Shown here: positions 7,785 through 15,272 of the stretch, one piece after another | How positions within the stretch are numbered: the first letter of the stretch is position 1 | Layout of the letters: every line of letters begins with the position of its first letter | DNA from: JAGPIS01 sp964635545 | Lineage (GTDB): Bacteria > Bacteroidota > Bacteroidia > Bacteroidales > Marinilabiliaceae | Assembly: GCA_964635545.1 (NCBI GenBank) | Contig: CAZWOA010000054.1 | Coordinates: 1-22,836, forward strand | Reading direction: 5' to 3' | Length of the DNA stretch: 22,836 nt | The notes under the pieces: model-generated | Told to the model about the DNA's origin: nothing | What the model saw: the letters and a program-made list of their open reading frames with translations, nothing else | Database searches by the model: none | Position numbers and translations under genes: made by a program

Positions 7785-7999
7785 AATAGTTAGAGTAATA
7801 ATGATTTTTAATAAAAAAATCGTTAGAGTAGTAACGATTTTTAATATGTTAATAGTTATAGTAATAACTAATTATTAGAATTATTTTGATTGTTTTTTAT
7901 GAACAAAATATAGAAAATAGTTATTGGAATAACGAGTATATAAAAAATAATCGTTAGAGTGATAACTAAATTAATAAAAGTATTGATTATCCGAATAAC
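7785..7999. repeat. 33-bp-phased array of GTTA-N6-TAAC dyads
   Basis: Six copies of the dyad GTTA-N6-TAAC begin at 7789, 7822, 7855, 7920, 7953 and 7986. The first ends TAAT and the last begins ATTA. Steps are 33, 33, 65 (33+32, skipping a decayed unit near 7888), 33 and 33 bp, about three helical turns. Spacers are gagtaa, gagtag, tagtaa, ttggaa, gagtga and tccgaa. The second dyad has 11-bp perfect arms (7815-7825 and 7832-7842). The first two units are near-identical 31-bp direct repeats with three differences. Constant phasing suggests a protein binding along one face of the helix. The array ends in the promoter of the DUF4143 ATPase, the likely regulatory target. Confidence 0.85.
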
Positions 8000-8013
8000 T
8001 AATCGTAACTTTG
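7983..8013 (+). promoter_or_regulatory. Promoter of the DUF4143 ATPase gene, containing the last dyad
   Basis: TTG (7983-7985) and TAACTTTG (8006-8013) match both Bacteroidota promoter elements with a 20-bp spacer. The last array dyad (7986-7999) lies inside that spacer, an arrangement typical of an operator whose occupation blocks RNA polymerase. The GTG start is 22 bp after the -7 box. Confidence 0.65.
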
Positions 8014-8035
8014 TATAAAACTAATAATCAGAGAA

Positions 8036-9229
8036 GTGGAACCACTGTTAAACACATATCGTAAGTTATTAACATCTGAAAAAACAGAGTTCAGGCGTTA
8101 TCTTCATGAAGATATAGACTGGGATGATAGGATGACAAGTATTGTTGGTGCAAGAGGTACCGGTAAAACCACACTCATATTGCAACACATACGCGATAAC
8201 TTTCCTGATAAAAGCAAAGCAATATATGTTAGTTTGGATAATCTGTGGTTTTCCAAAAACAGTTTGATAGATTTGGCAGAGATGTTCTCCATTAATGGAG
8301 GTACGCATCTTTTTGTGGATGAAGTTCATAAATATCCCAACTGGTCTATCGAGATGAAGAACATATACGACAACTATCCCGAGCTTAAAACAGTTTTTAC
8401 AGGTTCGTCAATATTGGAGATATATAAATCGGACGCTGATTTGAGTCGCAGAGTAGTTAAGCACGAACTTCACGGATTGTCGTTTCGTGAATATCTGGCA
8501 CTGGAAGAGGGCTTGGATTTGCCCATACTGTCGCTAAGTGATATTTTGTGCAACCACATAGATCTTGCCGATAGCATCAGAAGTAAAATCAAAGTAATCC
8601 CGGCATTCAGGAGTTATCTTAAAACAGGTTACTATCCAATCTACAGGGAGGGGTTGAAATACTATTTCAGGAAAATTGAAAACATAATAAACACAGCTCT
8701 TGAAATAGATTTACCATCAATAGAGAAGATTGATTATCATGGTGTTTACAACATCAAGAAACTGCTGATGGCTATTGCATCACTTGTGCCATACACGCCC
8801 AACATTGAGAAGCTGAGTGCGGAAATGAATCTTAATCGTGCCTCTACACTTAAGTATTTGAATTACTTGAATAAAGCATCATTAATCAATCAACTTCTGG
8901 TGCCCAATAAGAGTATGAGCTTGCTAACCAAGCCTGAAAAGGTATATCTCAATAACTCCAATCTGGTGTATGCACTTGGGGCGGATAATGCCAATATTGG
9001 AAATGTGAGAGAGACATTTTTTCTCAATCAACTTAAGATAAGGCATGCTGTTAATATACCACCATCGGGAGATTTTATGGTGGATAAGAGATATATTTTT
9101 GAAATTGGCGGTAAGGGGAAATCCTTCAATCAAATTAAAGACATGGCCAATAGCTATATTGCTGCCGATGACATAGAGTTGGGGTTTGGCAATAAAATTC
9201 CTCTTTGGATGTTTGGATTGATGTATTAA
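8036..9229 (+). CDS. AAA+ ATPase with C-terminal DUF4143 domain
   Basis: 397 residues, normal for the COG1373-type family. Walker A is GARGTGKT (38-45), Walker B HLFVDEVH (91-98), and the sensor-1-like strand TVFTGSS (119-125). A winged-helix-like segment follows (about 234-290), then the DUF4143 region. The C-terminus has D346 and a FEIGGKGKS stretch (E356, K360), resembling a PD-(D/E)xK nuclease-like core. The cellular role of this family is not established. The GTG start at 8036 gives the standard N-terminus; no in-frame ATG is nearby. No toxin, transposase or restriction partner adjoins it. Its stop overlaps the convergent MFS gene by 4 bp. The upstream dyad array suggests tight, possibly self-directed, control. 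Confidence 0.88.
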   Translation: MEPLLNTYRKLLTSEKTEFRRYLHEDIDWDDRMTSIVGARGTGKTTLILQHIRDNFPDKSKAIYVSLDNLWFSKNSLIDLAEMFSINGGTHLFVDEVHKYPNWSIEMKNIYDNYPELKTVFTGSSILEIYKSDADLSRRVVKHELHGLSFREYLALEEGLDLPILSLSDILCNHIDLADSIRSKIKVIPAFRSYLKTGYYPIYREGLKYYFRKIENIINTALEIDLPSIEKIDYHGVYNIKKLLMAIASLVPYTPNIEKLSAEMNLNRASTLKYLNYLNKASLINQLLVPNKSMSLLTKPEKVYLNNSNLVYALGADNANIGNVRETFFLNQLKIRHAVNIPPSGDFMVDKRYIFEIGGKGKSFNQIKDMANSYIAADDIELGFGNKIPLWMFGLMY

Positions 9230-10407
9230 TCTGTTTTCGGTATTGTTTTCAGGAACATTGAGATACTAAGGGATGTGAGAATTAGAAAAATTACGCCAAT
9301 CATTACAAATGCTTCTCGTAGTCCGAAATAGTCAGTGAAAAAGCCGAAGAGCGGGCCAATAACTGCAAAGAAGGCCCTTATTATCAGGCTTCTGATTGAT
9401 AGCACTGTTGCACGTACATCGCTGGTGGTTATCCTGTTAATATAATCTTTAAGTACTGGAGTAGCTATTCCACGACTGAAGTAAAAAATGGATAGGGTAA
9501 TCATCAGCATAGTAAAATCAGATAGGCCTGCAAGGATAAAACCTGCTGTTATACCTATGGAACTGAGCCATATAGTGAGCTTTGGCTTAAGTTTTTGTTC
9601 AATACGATAGGAGTAGAGGGTAATACCTCCAAGAAGCAGATTGAGTACGGTATGAGTTGTGCCAATTTCAATCTCATTTTTGCCAAATTGTTGCATCATC
9701 ACAGGGTAAATCCACGCCATGGTTAGAGTTGCACTTCCCATAATTGATGAAAAGAGAAGGTTCCACCTGAGTGCCGCATTGGTTATAAGCGAATCTTTAA
9801 CCACATTTACAATATCTTTAATACTACTATTGCGGCCACCAATATGGCGAGATGGTTCAGTTAGTGTAATTGAAGCGGGAATTGCAGTGAAGGCTATAAC
9901 AGCCTGAGCATAAAAAGGATATCGGATACTGGAGTAGGCTAGAGCTCCACCTATTAATCCGGCAATGGCCTCGGCAAAATTACCCACCGAGAAGTTGCGC
10001 CCCTCATATTTCATGAAGTCCTTTTCGGCTTGATGCTCCTTCAGAGTGTCGTATATCATAGCAGAGTCGGCACCTGAAATCATGCTCATGCCTATGCCAA
10101 GCACAATCTCGGCCGACATAAACATATAAAAACCGGAGAAAAGGGAGTAAATCACAAATCCAAAGCATCCTAAAACAGACCCGATAATAATTGTTATCTT
10201 TCGCCCCCACACATCGGCAGCATAACCTGACGGAATTTCAAAAATGACAATAGAGATACTATAACATGCTTTTAAAATGAACGATTGCTCGGTGGTGAAG
10301 CCCATATCAGCATAAAAAATCATTAAAATGGGCATTGTGAGCATGAACCACTTTGCTATTTTAATGATGTATAGCCTGTTGATATTATGAGCGATATATG
10401 ATTGCAT
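9226..10407 (-). CDS. Major facilitator superfamily (MFS) transporter
   Basis: 393 residues with about 12 hydrophobic segments in two halves, consistent with an inner-membrane proton-coupled exporter. MFS motif A is GYAADVWGRK (61-70), between helices 2 and 3. The segment MISGADSAMIYDTL near residue 115 and a later basic loop (PSRHIGGRNSS) between the two halves fit drug-efflux-like MFS_1 members common in Bacteroidota. The substrate cannot be told from sequence. Convergent with the ATPase gene, overlapping by 4 bp, and divergent from asnA. Confidence 0.88.
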   Translation of the reverse strand: MQSYIAHNINRLYIIKIAKWFMLTMPILMIFYADMGFTTEQSFILKACYSISIVIFEIPSGYAADVWGRKITIIIGSVLGCFGFVIYSLFSGFYMFMSAEIVLGIGMSMISGADSAMIYDTLKEHQAEKDFMKYEGRNFSVGNFAEAIAGLIGGALAYSSIRYPFYAQAVIAFTAIPASITLTEPSRHIGGRNSSIKDIVNVVKDSLITNAALRWNLLFSSIMGSATLTMAWIYPVMMQQFGKNEIEIGTTHTVLNLLLGGITLYSYRIEQKLKPKLTIWLSSIGITAGFILAGLSDFTMLMITLSIFYFSRGIATPVLKDYINRITTSDVRATVLSIRSLIIRAFFAVIGPLFGFFTDYFGLREAFVMIGVIFLILTSLSISMFLKTIPKTD

Positions 10408-10417
10408 AACAAGTGTG

Positions 10418-10425
10418 CAAAAATA
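10418..10425 (-). promoter_or_regulatory. Possible -7 box for the MFS gene
   Basis: The minus strand reads TATTTTTG, a match to TAnnTTTG. It ends 10 bp before the start codon, so the transcript would have almost no leader. No -33 TTG is visible. Confidence 0.3.
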
Positions 10426-10588
10426 GAAATAAAAGAAGAGACGGCACTTAAATATCTTTAAAAGAACATGATTTTTGTCAATTCAATATGATTTAATGAA
10501 AAAACCTATGCTTTTTGTAATAAAAATACTCATTTTGCTTTTAATTTGGTTTAATATTTGTATGTTTGCTTACATATAATTCAATTTG

Positions 10589-11632
10589 ATGATGGATTCG
10601 TTATTATACATACCAAAAGGTTACAATTCGCTACTCGGCCTAAATGAGACCGAGCATGCTATCAAGTACATAAAAGATTTTTTTCAGGCCACATTGTCAT
10701 CCGAACTTCGTTTGCGACGGGTTACAGCGCCTCTATTTGTGCTTCAGGGCACTGGTATTAATGATGATTTGAATGGTGTAGAGCGTCCGGTATCGTTTCC
10801 CATACGATGCATGGGTGAAGCACGCGCCGAGGTGGTGCACAGCCTTGCCAAGTGGAAAAGAATGATGCTGAAGGATTACGATATTGAATCGGGTTACGGC
10901 ATATATACCGACATGAATGCTATTCGTCCTGATGAAGATTTGGATAATATACACTCCCTTTATGTGGATCAGTGGGATTGGGAACGCACCATTTCAAAAG
11001 ATGAGTATAACCTTGATTTTCTGAAATATATCGTTCGTAAGATATATGAAGTGATGAAACGCACAGAGTATGTAATTTACGAAAAATATAATCAGATAAA
11101 ACCTTTATTGCCCGAAGATATAACCTTTATACATGCCGAGGATTTGATGCGTATGTATCCCGGCCTTTCACCCAAGGAGCGCGAGGATGCTATTTGCAAA
11201 AAGAAAAAAGTGGTGTTTATTATAGGTATCGGTCATGAGCTATCCAATGGTGAGAAGCATGATGGCAGAGCGGCCGACTATGATGACTGGAGTACTGCTA
11301 CAGGCGAGGGTTACCATGGATTAAATGGTGATATATTAGTGTGGAACGAAGTTCTAGACAGATCGTTCGAACTATCATCGATGGGTATAAGGGTTAGTCC
11401 GGATGCGCTTCATCATCAGCTTAAACTAAGGGGTGAGGAAGAGCGTAAAAACCTACAGTTTCATCAGCGACTTATTTCTGGTGATTTGCCACTATCGATA
11501 GGAGGAGGCATAGGGCAGAGCCGATTGTGCATGTTCTTTCTGCGCAAGGCTCATATTGGTGAGATACAGGCAAGTATATGGCCCGATGAGATGCGCCGCG
11601 AATGCAGAGAGCACAATATTATGCTTGTATAG
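10589..11632 (+). CDS. asnA: Aspartate--ammonia ligase (AsnA)
   Basis: 347 residues from the ATG at 10589. A TTG one codon earlier and a second ATG at 10592 are possible but not needed. It makes asparagine from aspartate, ammonia and ATP in the cytoplasm, through a class II aminoacyl-tRNA-synthetase-like fold. Diagnostic stretches are EVVHSLAKWKRMMLKDYD, ALRPDED-like AIRPDEDLD, SLYVDQWDWERTI, RAADYDDWSTATGEGYHGLNGDILVWN, FELSSMGIRVSPDAL and the C-terminal GGGIGQSRLCMFFLRKAHIG. It stands alone on the plus strand, with a 177-bp AT-rich upstream region and a strong hairpin downstream. Confidence 0.97.
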   Translation: MMDSLLYIPKGYNSLLGLNETEHAIKYIKDFFQATLSSELRLRRVTAPLFVLQGTGINDDLNGVERPVSFPIRCMGEARAEVVHSLAKWKRMMLKDYDIESGYGIYTDMNAIRPDEDLDNIHSLYVDQWDWERTISKDEYNLDFLKYIVRKIYEVMKRTEYVIYEKYNQIKPLLPEDITFIHAEDLMRMYPGLSPKEREDAICKKKKVVFIIGIGHELSNGEKHDGRAADYDDWSTATGEGYHGLNGDILVWNEVLDRSFELSSMGIRVSPDALHHQLKLRGEEERKNLQFHQRLISGDLPLSIGGGIGQSRLCMFFLRKAHIGEIQASIWPDEMRRECREHNIMLV

Positions 11633-11664
11633 AAATAGAAAAAGAGAATCAAACATTTACAAAT

Positions 11665-11704
11665 AAGAGAGGCTGCAGGAAATTATTATCTTACAGCCTC
11701 TCTT
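11665..11704. terminator. Hairpin terminator between asnA and the cellulase operon
   Basis: Perfect 11-bp inverted repeat AAGAGAGGCTG / CAGCCTCTCTT (11665-11675 and 11694-11704) with an 18-nt loop. It lies between two convergent genes and can serve both. The U-rich side is on the minus strand (CTCTTATTTG), so it is best suited to end the cellulase transcript. Confidence 0.8.
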
Positions 11705-11717
11705 CACTTAAACACTA

Positions 11718-13406
11718 CTAATTACTGAAAACAACTTTTGTACTCCAATTTGAATCTTTATCGTAAAGGATATATATTCCCTTCTCTATTTTATCTAAAC
11801 AGACAGTGCCATGGCGATAAACCTCGCCCGACCACAATTCAACTCCGTCAATCCTTGTTAATGCAAGTCTTGCACTTCCATCTACGGTAATATTCAGTTT
11901 ACCATCTTTTATGGGATTAGGGAATGCGTTAATATTCTGCACATTAACAATGTTTTTAACATTCACTGTAGCATCATCTTCTACCTTATGCAGATAGGCT
12001 ACGGCACTATTGAATGCTGCATTATAATAGATACAGTACTCGCTTGACACATAATTGGTTATATTGTCGATGAAATTGGAACACGACTTCTCCGGTCCAC
12101 CTGCAAGTGCCCCTGTAAGCTCATAAGCATAAGGAATCGATCCCGTATTATTACCCTCATTGGTGAAATGAGTCCATCCATTGCTTGTTTTTCCAAAAGC
12201 TGCAGCGTGGTGCGGGTATTTGGGATATCCACCGCCCAACTCATCATAACCTATAAGGAAAGAGAAATTTGCGGGAGCATCATCACTTATGCCATCGTGC
12301 GAACCGAGAATAAAATCGATTACACGCTTAGCAAATGTATATGCAGTTTCACTTCCGGTCTCCTTATGATATAGGGCAGCCAATAGTGCGGCATTACCTG
12401 CATCGCGCAATGAACCCCAATCGGTAAGATGTATGTATCCACAAGCATTCAAACGACCTAGATTATAATCGACACGAGTTTTAATGCGATTGAGATAAGT
12501 GTTATTGCCGGTTATTTTGTATAACTCATAGAACAGGATATGATCTATGTGTCCGTACATAAAATCGCGATAAGCACTCGCTTTTGTGGCATAATCCTCA
12601 GCATCATTAAGATAATCGGTATTATTGGTAGCTCTATAAAGCATTACGGCCGCACTTCCCATCTCGTCATAATAATCGGAGTATTTAGTGAGCCAGCTGT
12701 AAGAGCTGGATTGTGCATCATTGGTAGTAGCCGGATTAATGCTTGCAATATCGTAATATTTTATGGCAGCATCAAGGCACTCATGAGCATAGCTAGCATC
12801 GAACTCTTTGTAAAGCATAGACATAAGAGCCAGCGAGGCCGATCCGGCGCCAAGTGCGTTGGAGTGTCCTTCGGTAGCTGCATACACAGGGCGCACGGCA
12901 CTATTGGAATACAACTTCTTTTTGGAGTGTGTGATGGGTTCTAAAAACTCATTATGGTCTCTTTCATTACCCACCTGCCAATAAATTACACCATCATTGG
13001 CTGCGCACTTAATGAGATAATCGGTTTGAATTTTCAATTCGTCCAACACATCAGGAATACCATTGGGCGCACCTTTAGAATATGCTGGCGAATAGTTGTC
13101 GCCATAAGCTTCGGGCCACTTATCGTAACCATACAGATATAGAAGGGCAGCATACGAACCGGTAACATGAAACTTGATATAGTCACCACAGTCGTGCCAA
13201 CCTCCCGAAAGGTCGAGTTCTACAGCCTCACCATCATTGGTAAAAGCACCTCCGGAACCCTCGGGCAATATCCACGATTGTGTATCGCCACTGCGCTGTG
13301 CTCCAAGATACCTTGTTGAGATATGTAAAGCCTTACCATAATTGTGCTGAGCCGATAGTTGTGCAAAAAAAGATATTGCAACTAATAAAAACAAACTACG
13401 CATCAT
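11718..13406 (-). CDS. Secreted glycoside hydrolase family 9 endoglucanase with T9SS sorting domain
   Basis: 562 residues. A signal peptide (1-19, cut near LSAQ) is followed directly by the GH9 catalytic domain (about 21-475), with no Ig-like module. Active-site pieces are GGWHDCGDYIKFH with D72/D75 (general base), the PKYPHHAAAF histidine motif (H399/H400), and NYVSSEYCIYYNAAF with E456 as the probable general acid. The usual DYNAGF after the acid is YYNAAF here. GH9 enzymes cut beta-1,4-glucan, usually cellulose. Residues 490-562 form a T9SS type A sorting domain (FPNPIKDGKLNI, GIYIL), so it is exported through the outer membrane and probably anchored on the surface. The gene is 14 bp downstream of the binding-protein gene in one operon. 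Confidence 0.92.
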   Translation of the reverse strand: MMRSLFLLVAISFFAQLSAQHNYGKALHISTRYLGAQRSGDTQSWILPEGSGGAFTNDGEAVELDLSGGWHDCGDYIKFHVTGSYAALLYLYGYDKWPEAYGDNYSPAYSKGAPNGIPDVLDELKIQTDYLIKCAANDGVIYWQVGNERDHNEFLEPITHSKKKLYSNSAVRPVYAATEGHSNALGAGSASLALMSMLYKEFDASYAHECLDAAIKYYDIASINPATTNDAQSSSYSWLTKYSDYYDEMGSAAVMLYRATNNTDYLNDAEDYATKASAYRDFMYGHIDHILFYELYKITGNNTYLNRIKTRVDYNLGRLNACGYIHLTDWGSLRDAGNAALLAALYHKETGSETAYTFAKRVIDFILGSHDGISDDAPANFSFLIGYDELGGGYPKYPHHAAAFGKTSNGWTHFTNEGNNTGSIPYAYELTGALAGGPEKSCSNFIDNITNYVSSEYCIYYNAAFNSAVAYLHKVEDDATVNVKNIVNVQNINAFPNPIKDGKLNITVDGSARLALTRIDGVELWSGEVYRHGTVCLDKIEKGIYILYDKDSNWSTKVVFSN

Positions 13407-13420
13407 ATTGGTTACTTTTT

Positions 13421-14185
13421 TTATTTCACAATAAATTTAACCGACTCTTTGCCGTCAGTAACAATGTATATACCAGGCATTAGAGATACAGTCAGCTTAT
13501 TCTTTACTGCATAAGTGCTTATAATTTGCTGTCCGCCGATGTTATACACTCTTATTTCGCTATTTGCCACATTGTGGAAAGTTGTTTTACCGGTTGAAGA
13601 AGAGATAGTTAGTCTTGAAGCTGCATCTATATTAGTTGTTGAAGTTGGTATTAGAGAATTGCGGAAAACTATATTATCCAAGTAAAAAACTCCAAAATCG
13701 TTATCATCTACTTGAATACCAAGTTGGCAATAGTCGTAGATTTCTAAATCTGTAATATCGTAGGCTAGGTGGTGCCATTTGCCGGTGGCACTAAGTTGCT
13801 TTTCATCGCTTGTGTAATTATCGGCATCGCTTATGCTATTTTGAAACTTCACATAAACGCCTATTTTGCTGATATCCTTATTGCCATCTGGAATAAAAAT
13901 ATCAAATTCAATCATTTTATTGCCACTATCAACAATTTTTCCGGTAGCATCCCAATAAGCTACGGCTGCCCATTTATTAGTACCCGCATAAACTTTTTTA
14001 AGTACTTTTTCACTGCTATTTACAGCATCTTTCACAGGGTTATTAACCACATCAATTTGGCCTTTACCCCATGAGTAGGCACCATTGGAGTCATCATTTT
14101 CATAATCGGCAAAAACTCTCTCTTTTGCATTAGCTGCAAATAAGATTGCCGTCACAAAAAGTGCGGTAGCGTAAAACTTTTTCAT
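13421..14185 (-). CDS. Secreted carbohydrate-binding-like beta-sandwich protein with T9SS sorting domain
   Basis: 254 residues. Signal peptide 1-20 (cut after ANA). Residues 22-180 form one predicted beta-rich domain with aromatic residues spread along it (Y37, W39, W72, Y77, W78, W137) and a closing FGVFYLDNIVF strand. This is the look of a jelly-roll carbohydrate-binding module, where a DNIVF-like motif is common. Residues 185-254 are a T9SS type A sorting domain (NSEIRVYNIGGQQI, LMPGIYIVT). No catalytic motif is visible. Being first in the operon with the GH9 enzyme, which has no binding module, it may supply substrate binding in trans. I cannot assign a CBM family number. Confidence 0.75.
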   Translation of the reverse strand: MKKFYATALFVTAILFAANAKERVFADYENDDSNGAYSWGKGQIDVVNNPVKDAVNSSEKVLKKVYAGTNKWAAVAYWDATGKIVDSGNKMIEFDIFIPDGNKDISKIGVYVKFQNSISDADNYTSDEKQLSATGKWHHLAYDITDLEIYDYCQLGIQVDDNDFGVFYLDNIVFRNSLIPTSTTNIDAASRLTISSSTGKTTFHNVANSEIRVYNIGGQQIISTYAVKNKLTVSLMPGIYIVTDGKESVKFIVK

Positions 14186-14267
14186 AAACTTTGGATTTTG
14201 GTTAATTATTATGTTTTTTTAAACTCTCAATATCAATAAACAGAGACTGCTATTATTGATATTTTTG

Positions 14268-14298
14268 TAAAACTATACATTAATTTATAAATATGCAA
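14268..14298 (-). promoter_or_regulatory. Promoter of the cellulase operon
   Basis: On the minus strand a -33 TTG (14298-14296) is followed after 20 bp by TAGTTTTA (14275-14268), one mismatch from TAnnTTTG. The -33 TTG lies inside the palindromic operator. The predicted leader is about 75 nt. Confidence 0.5.
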
Positions 14299-14308
14299 GC
14301 GTTTGCAT
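14293..14308. promoter_or_regulatory. LacI/GalR-type operator upstream of the cellulase operon
   Basis: ATGCAAGCGTTTGCAT fits the LacI/GalR family operator pattern TGnAAnCGnTTnCA at every fixed base, with 6-bp perfect outer arms and the central CG. It overlaps the -33 element. No LacI-family gene is in the window, so the regulator must be encoded elsewhere. Confidence 0.65.
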
Positions 14309-14384
14309 TTAAATAGATTATTTTTTGTGTTAATTGCATTTATTTACTATAATAAGCAATAGAATAGATAGTTACAAATGCAAT
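14303..14384. repeat. Three TTGCATTT words upstream of the cellulase operon
   Basis: TTGCATTT occurs at 14303-14310 (right half of the operator), at 14334-14341, and inverted at 14376-14383. The last two form a 9-bp perfect inverted repeat ATTGCATTT / AAATGCAAT with a 34-bp spacer. They may be extra half-sites for the same regulator. The rest of 14311-14490 is AT-rich with no gene. Confidence 0.5.
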
Positions 14385-14500
14385 ATTTTTTTTGGTAATT
14401 TCTAAATACTATGAAATAGAGGAGGGGTGTAGTTTTGTATAGATTATTTTAGTTTCGTAAGTTTTCTTTAGCAGACCGTAAAATGCGATTTTGAATAAAA

Positions 14501-14524
14501 AAAGCCCCTAAAAATAGGAGCTTT
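14501..14524 (-). terminator. Intrinsic terminator of the DUF2807 gene
   Basis: On the minus strand a 10-bp stem (AAAGCTCCTA with TAGGGGCTTT, one G-U pair) and a 4-nt loop are followed by TTTT. It lies 25 bp after the DUF2807 stop. Confidence 0.8.
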
Positions 14525-14548
14525 CGTTATTTAATTCAAACATAAAAA

Positions 14549-15244
14549 TCAGTCAGCTTGCACAACCTTACCGCCAAGCGACTCTTTATACTCAAACTTT
14601 TGAGGTTCGCCTTTATACTCCACATTTGCGCCCGTTCCGGCTGTAGCATTTAATTTTTTATTAGCCTTAACCTGTATCAACCCTCCAGTGTTTGCTTTTA
14701 CGAAAGCCTCTTCATTCTCAAGGTCGAAGCCAAAGAATTTGGAGCCGGTATTGGCAGTTACGTCAAGATACTTTGTGGTGCCTGTTATGGTTGCCCTTGC
14801 TGCACCCAATGACACCTCCAATGAATTAGTTACTTCCACATCCAATTCAATCTTTGTATCGGCACCGGCGCTAATTTTAAGATTGTCGGCCTCAATGGTA
14901 TTCTCTGCATCAATGGATGCACCCATGCCAGCATCTATCTCGCGAAGCTTAGTATAGGTTACATACACCTGTACTGCCATATTTTTATAGATTTTGGTCT
15001 TCATCTTGAGTACAAGCATTCTTTTATCAACGGTGGTAATAACATCATCCAGATTACCATTCTTGATATTAATCTCCACATCTTGCTTATCGCCCTCTAT
15101 AAGAGTGATATTGATGCCTTTGGTAGCTTTTATCTTTTCAAAAGCCGGAAGATCGCGATGCTCACTCTGCAATCCGCTTCCCTGTGCCACTGCCACTGAT
15201 GCAAATAGTAGCATTGATACTATTAAACTTAGAAAATGTTTCAT
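14549..15244 (-). CDS. Secreted head-GIN-domain (DUF2807) protein
   Basis: 231 residues. A signal peptide (1-20, ending SVAVAQ) is followed by LPAFEKIKATKGINITLIEGDK, the conserved opening of the DUF2807 'putative auto-transporter adhesin, head GIN' domain. The rest is a repetitive beta-helix-like sequence (ISAGADTKIEL, VSLGAARATI, VTANTGSKFF, VKANTGGLIQV, ATAGTGANVEY) with regularly spaced Ala/Gly-Thr turns. These proteins are exported to the periplasm or outer envelope; function is unknown. It begins 28 bp after the SNF2 helicase stop, so the two may share a transcript, and it ends in a good terminator. Confidence 0.88.
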   Translation of the reverse strand: MKHFLSLIVSMLLFASVAVAQGSGLQSEHRDLPAFEKIKATKGINITLIEGDKQDVEINIKNGNLDDVITTVDKRMLVLKMKTKIYKNMAVQVYVTYTKLREIDAGMGASIDAENTIEADNLKISAGADTKIELDVEVTNSLEVSLGAARATITGTTKYLDVTANTGSKFFGFDLENEEAFVKANTGGLIQVKANKKLNATAGTGANVEYKGEPQKFEYKESLGGKVVQAD

Positions 15245-15272
15245 ATTATCTATCTAGTTATTGTGTTAATAT

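Noticed and set aside
7785..7999. CRISPR array, because of regular 33-bp spacing
   Set aside because: The repeated part is a 14-bp dyad with variable centre, intervals are AT-rich and partly similar to each other, and there are no cas genes. It is better explained as phased protein-binding sites.
12540..12944. Plus-strand 134-codon frame inside the GH9 gene
   Set aside because: It lies wholly antisense to a well-supported GH9 coding sequence and has no recognisable family features.
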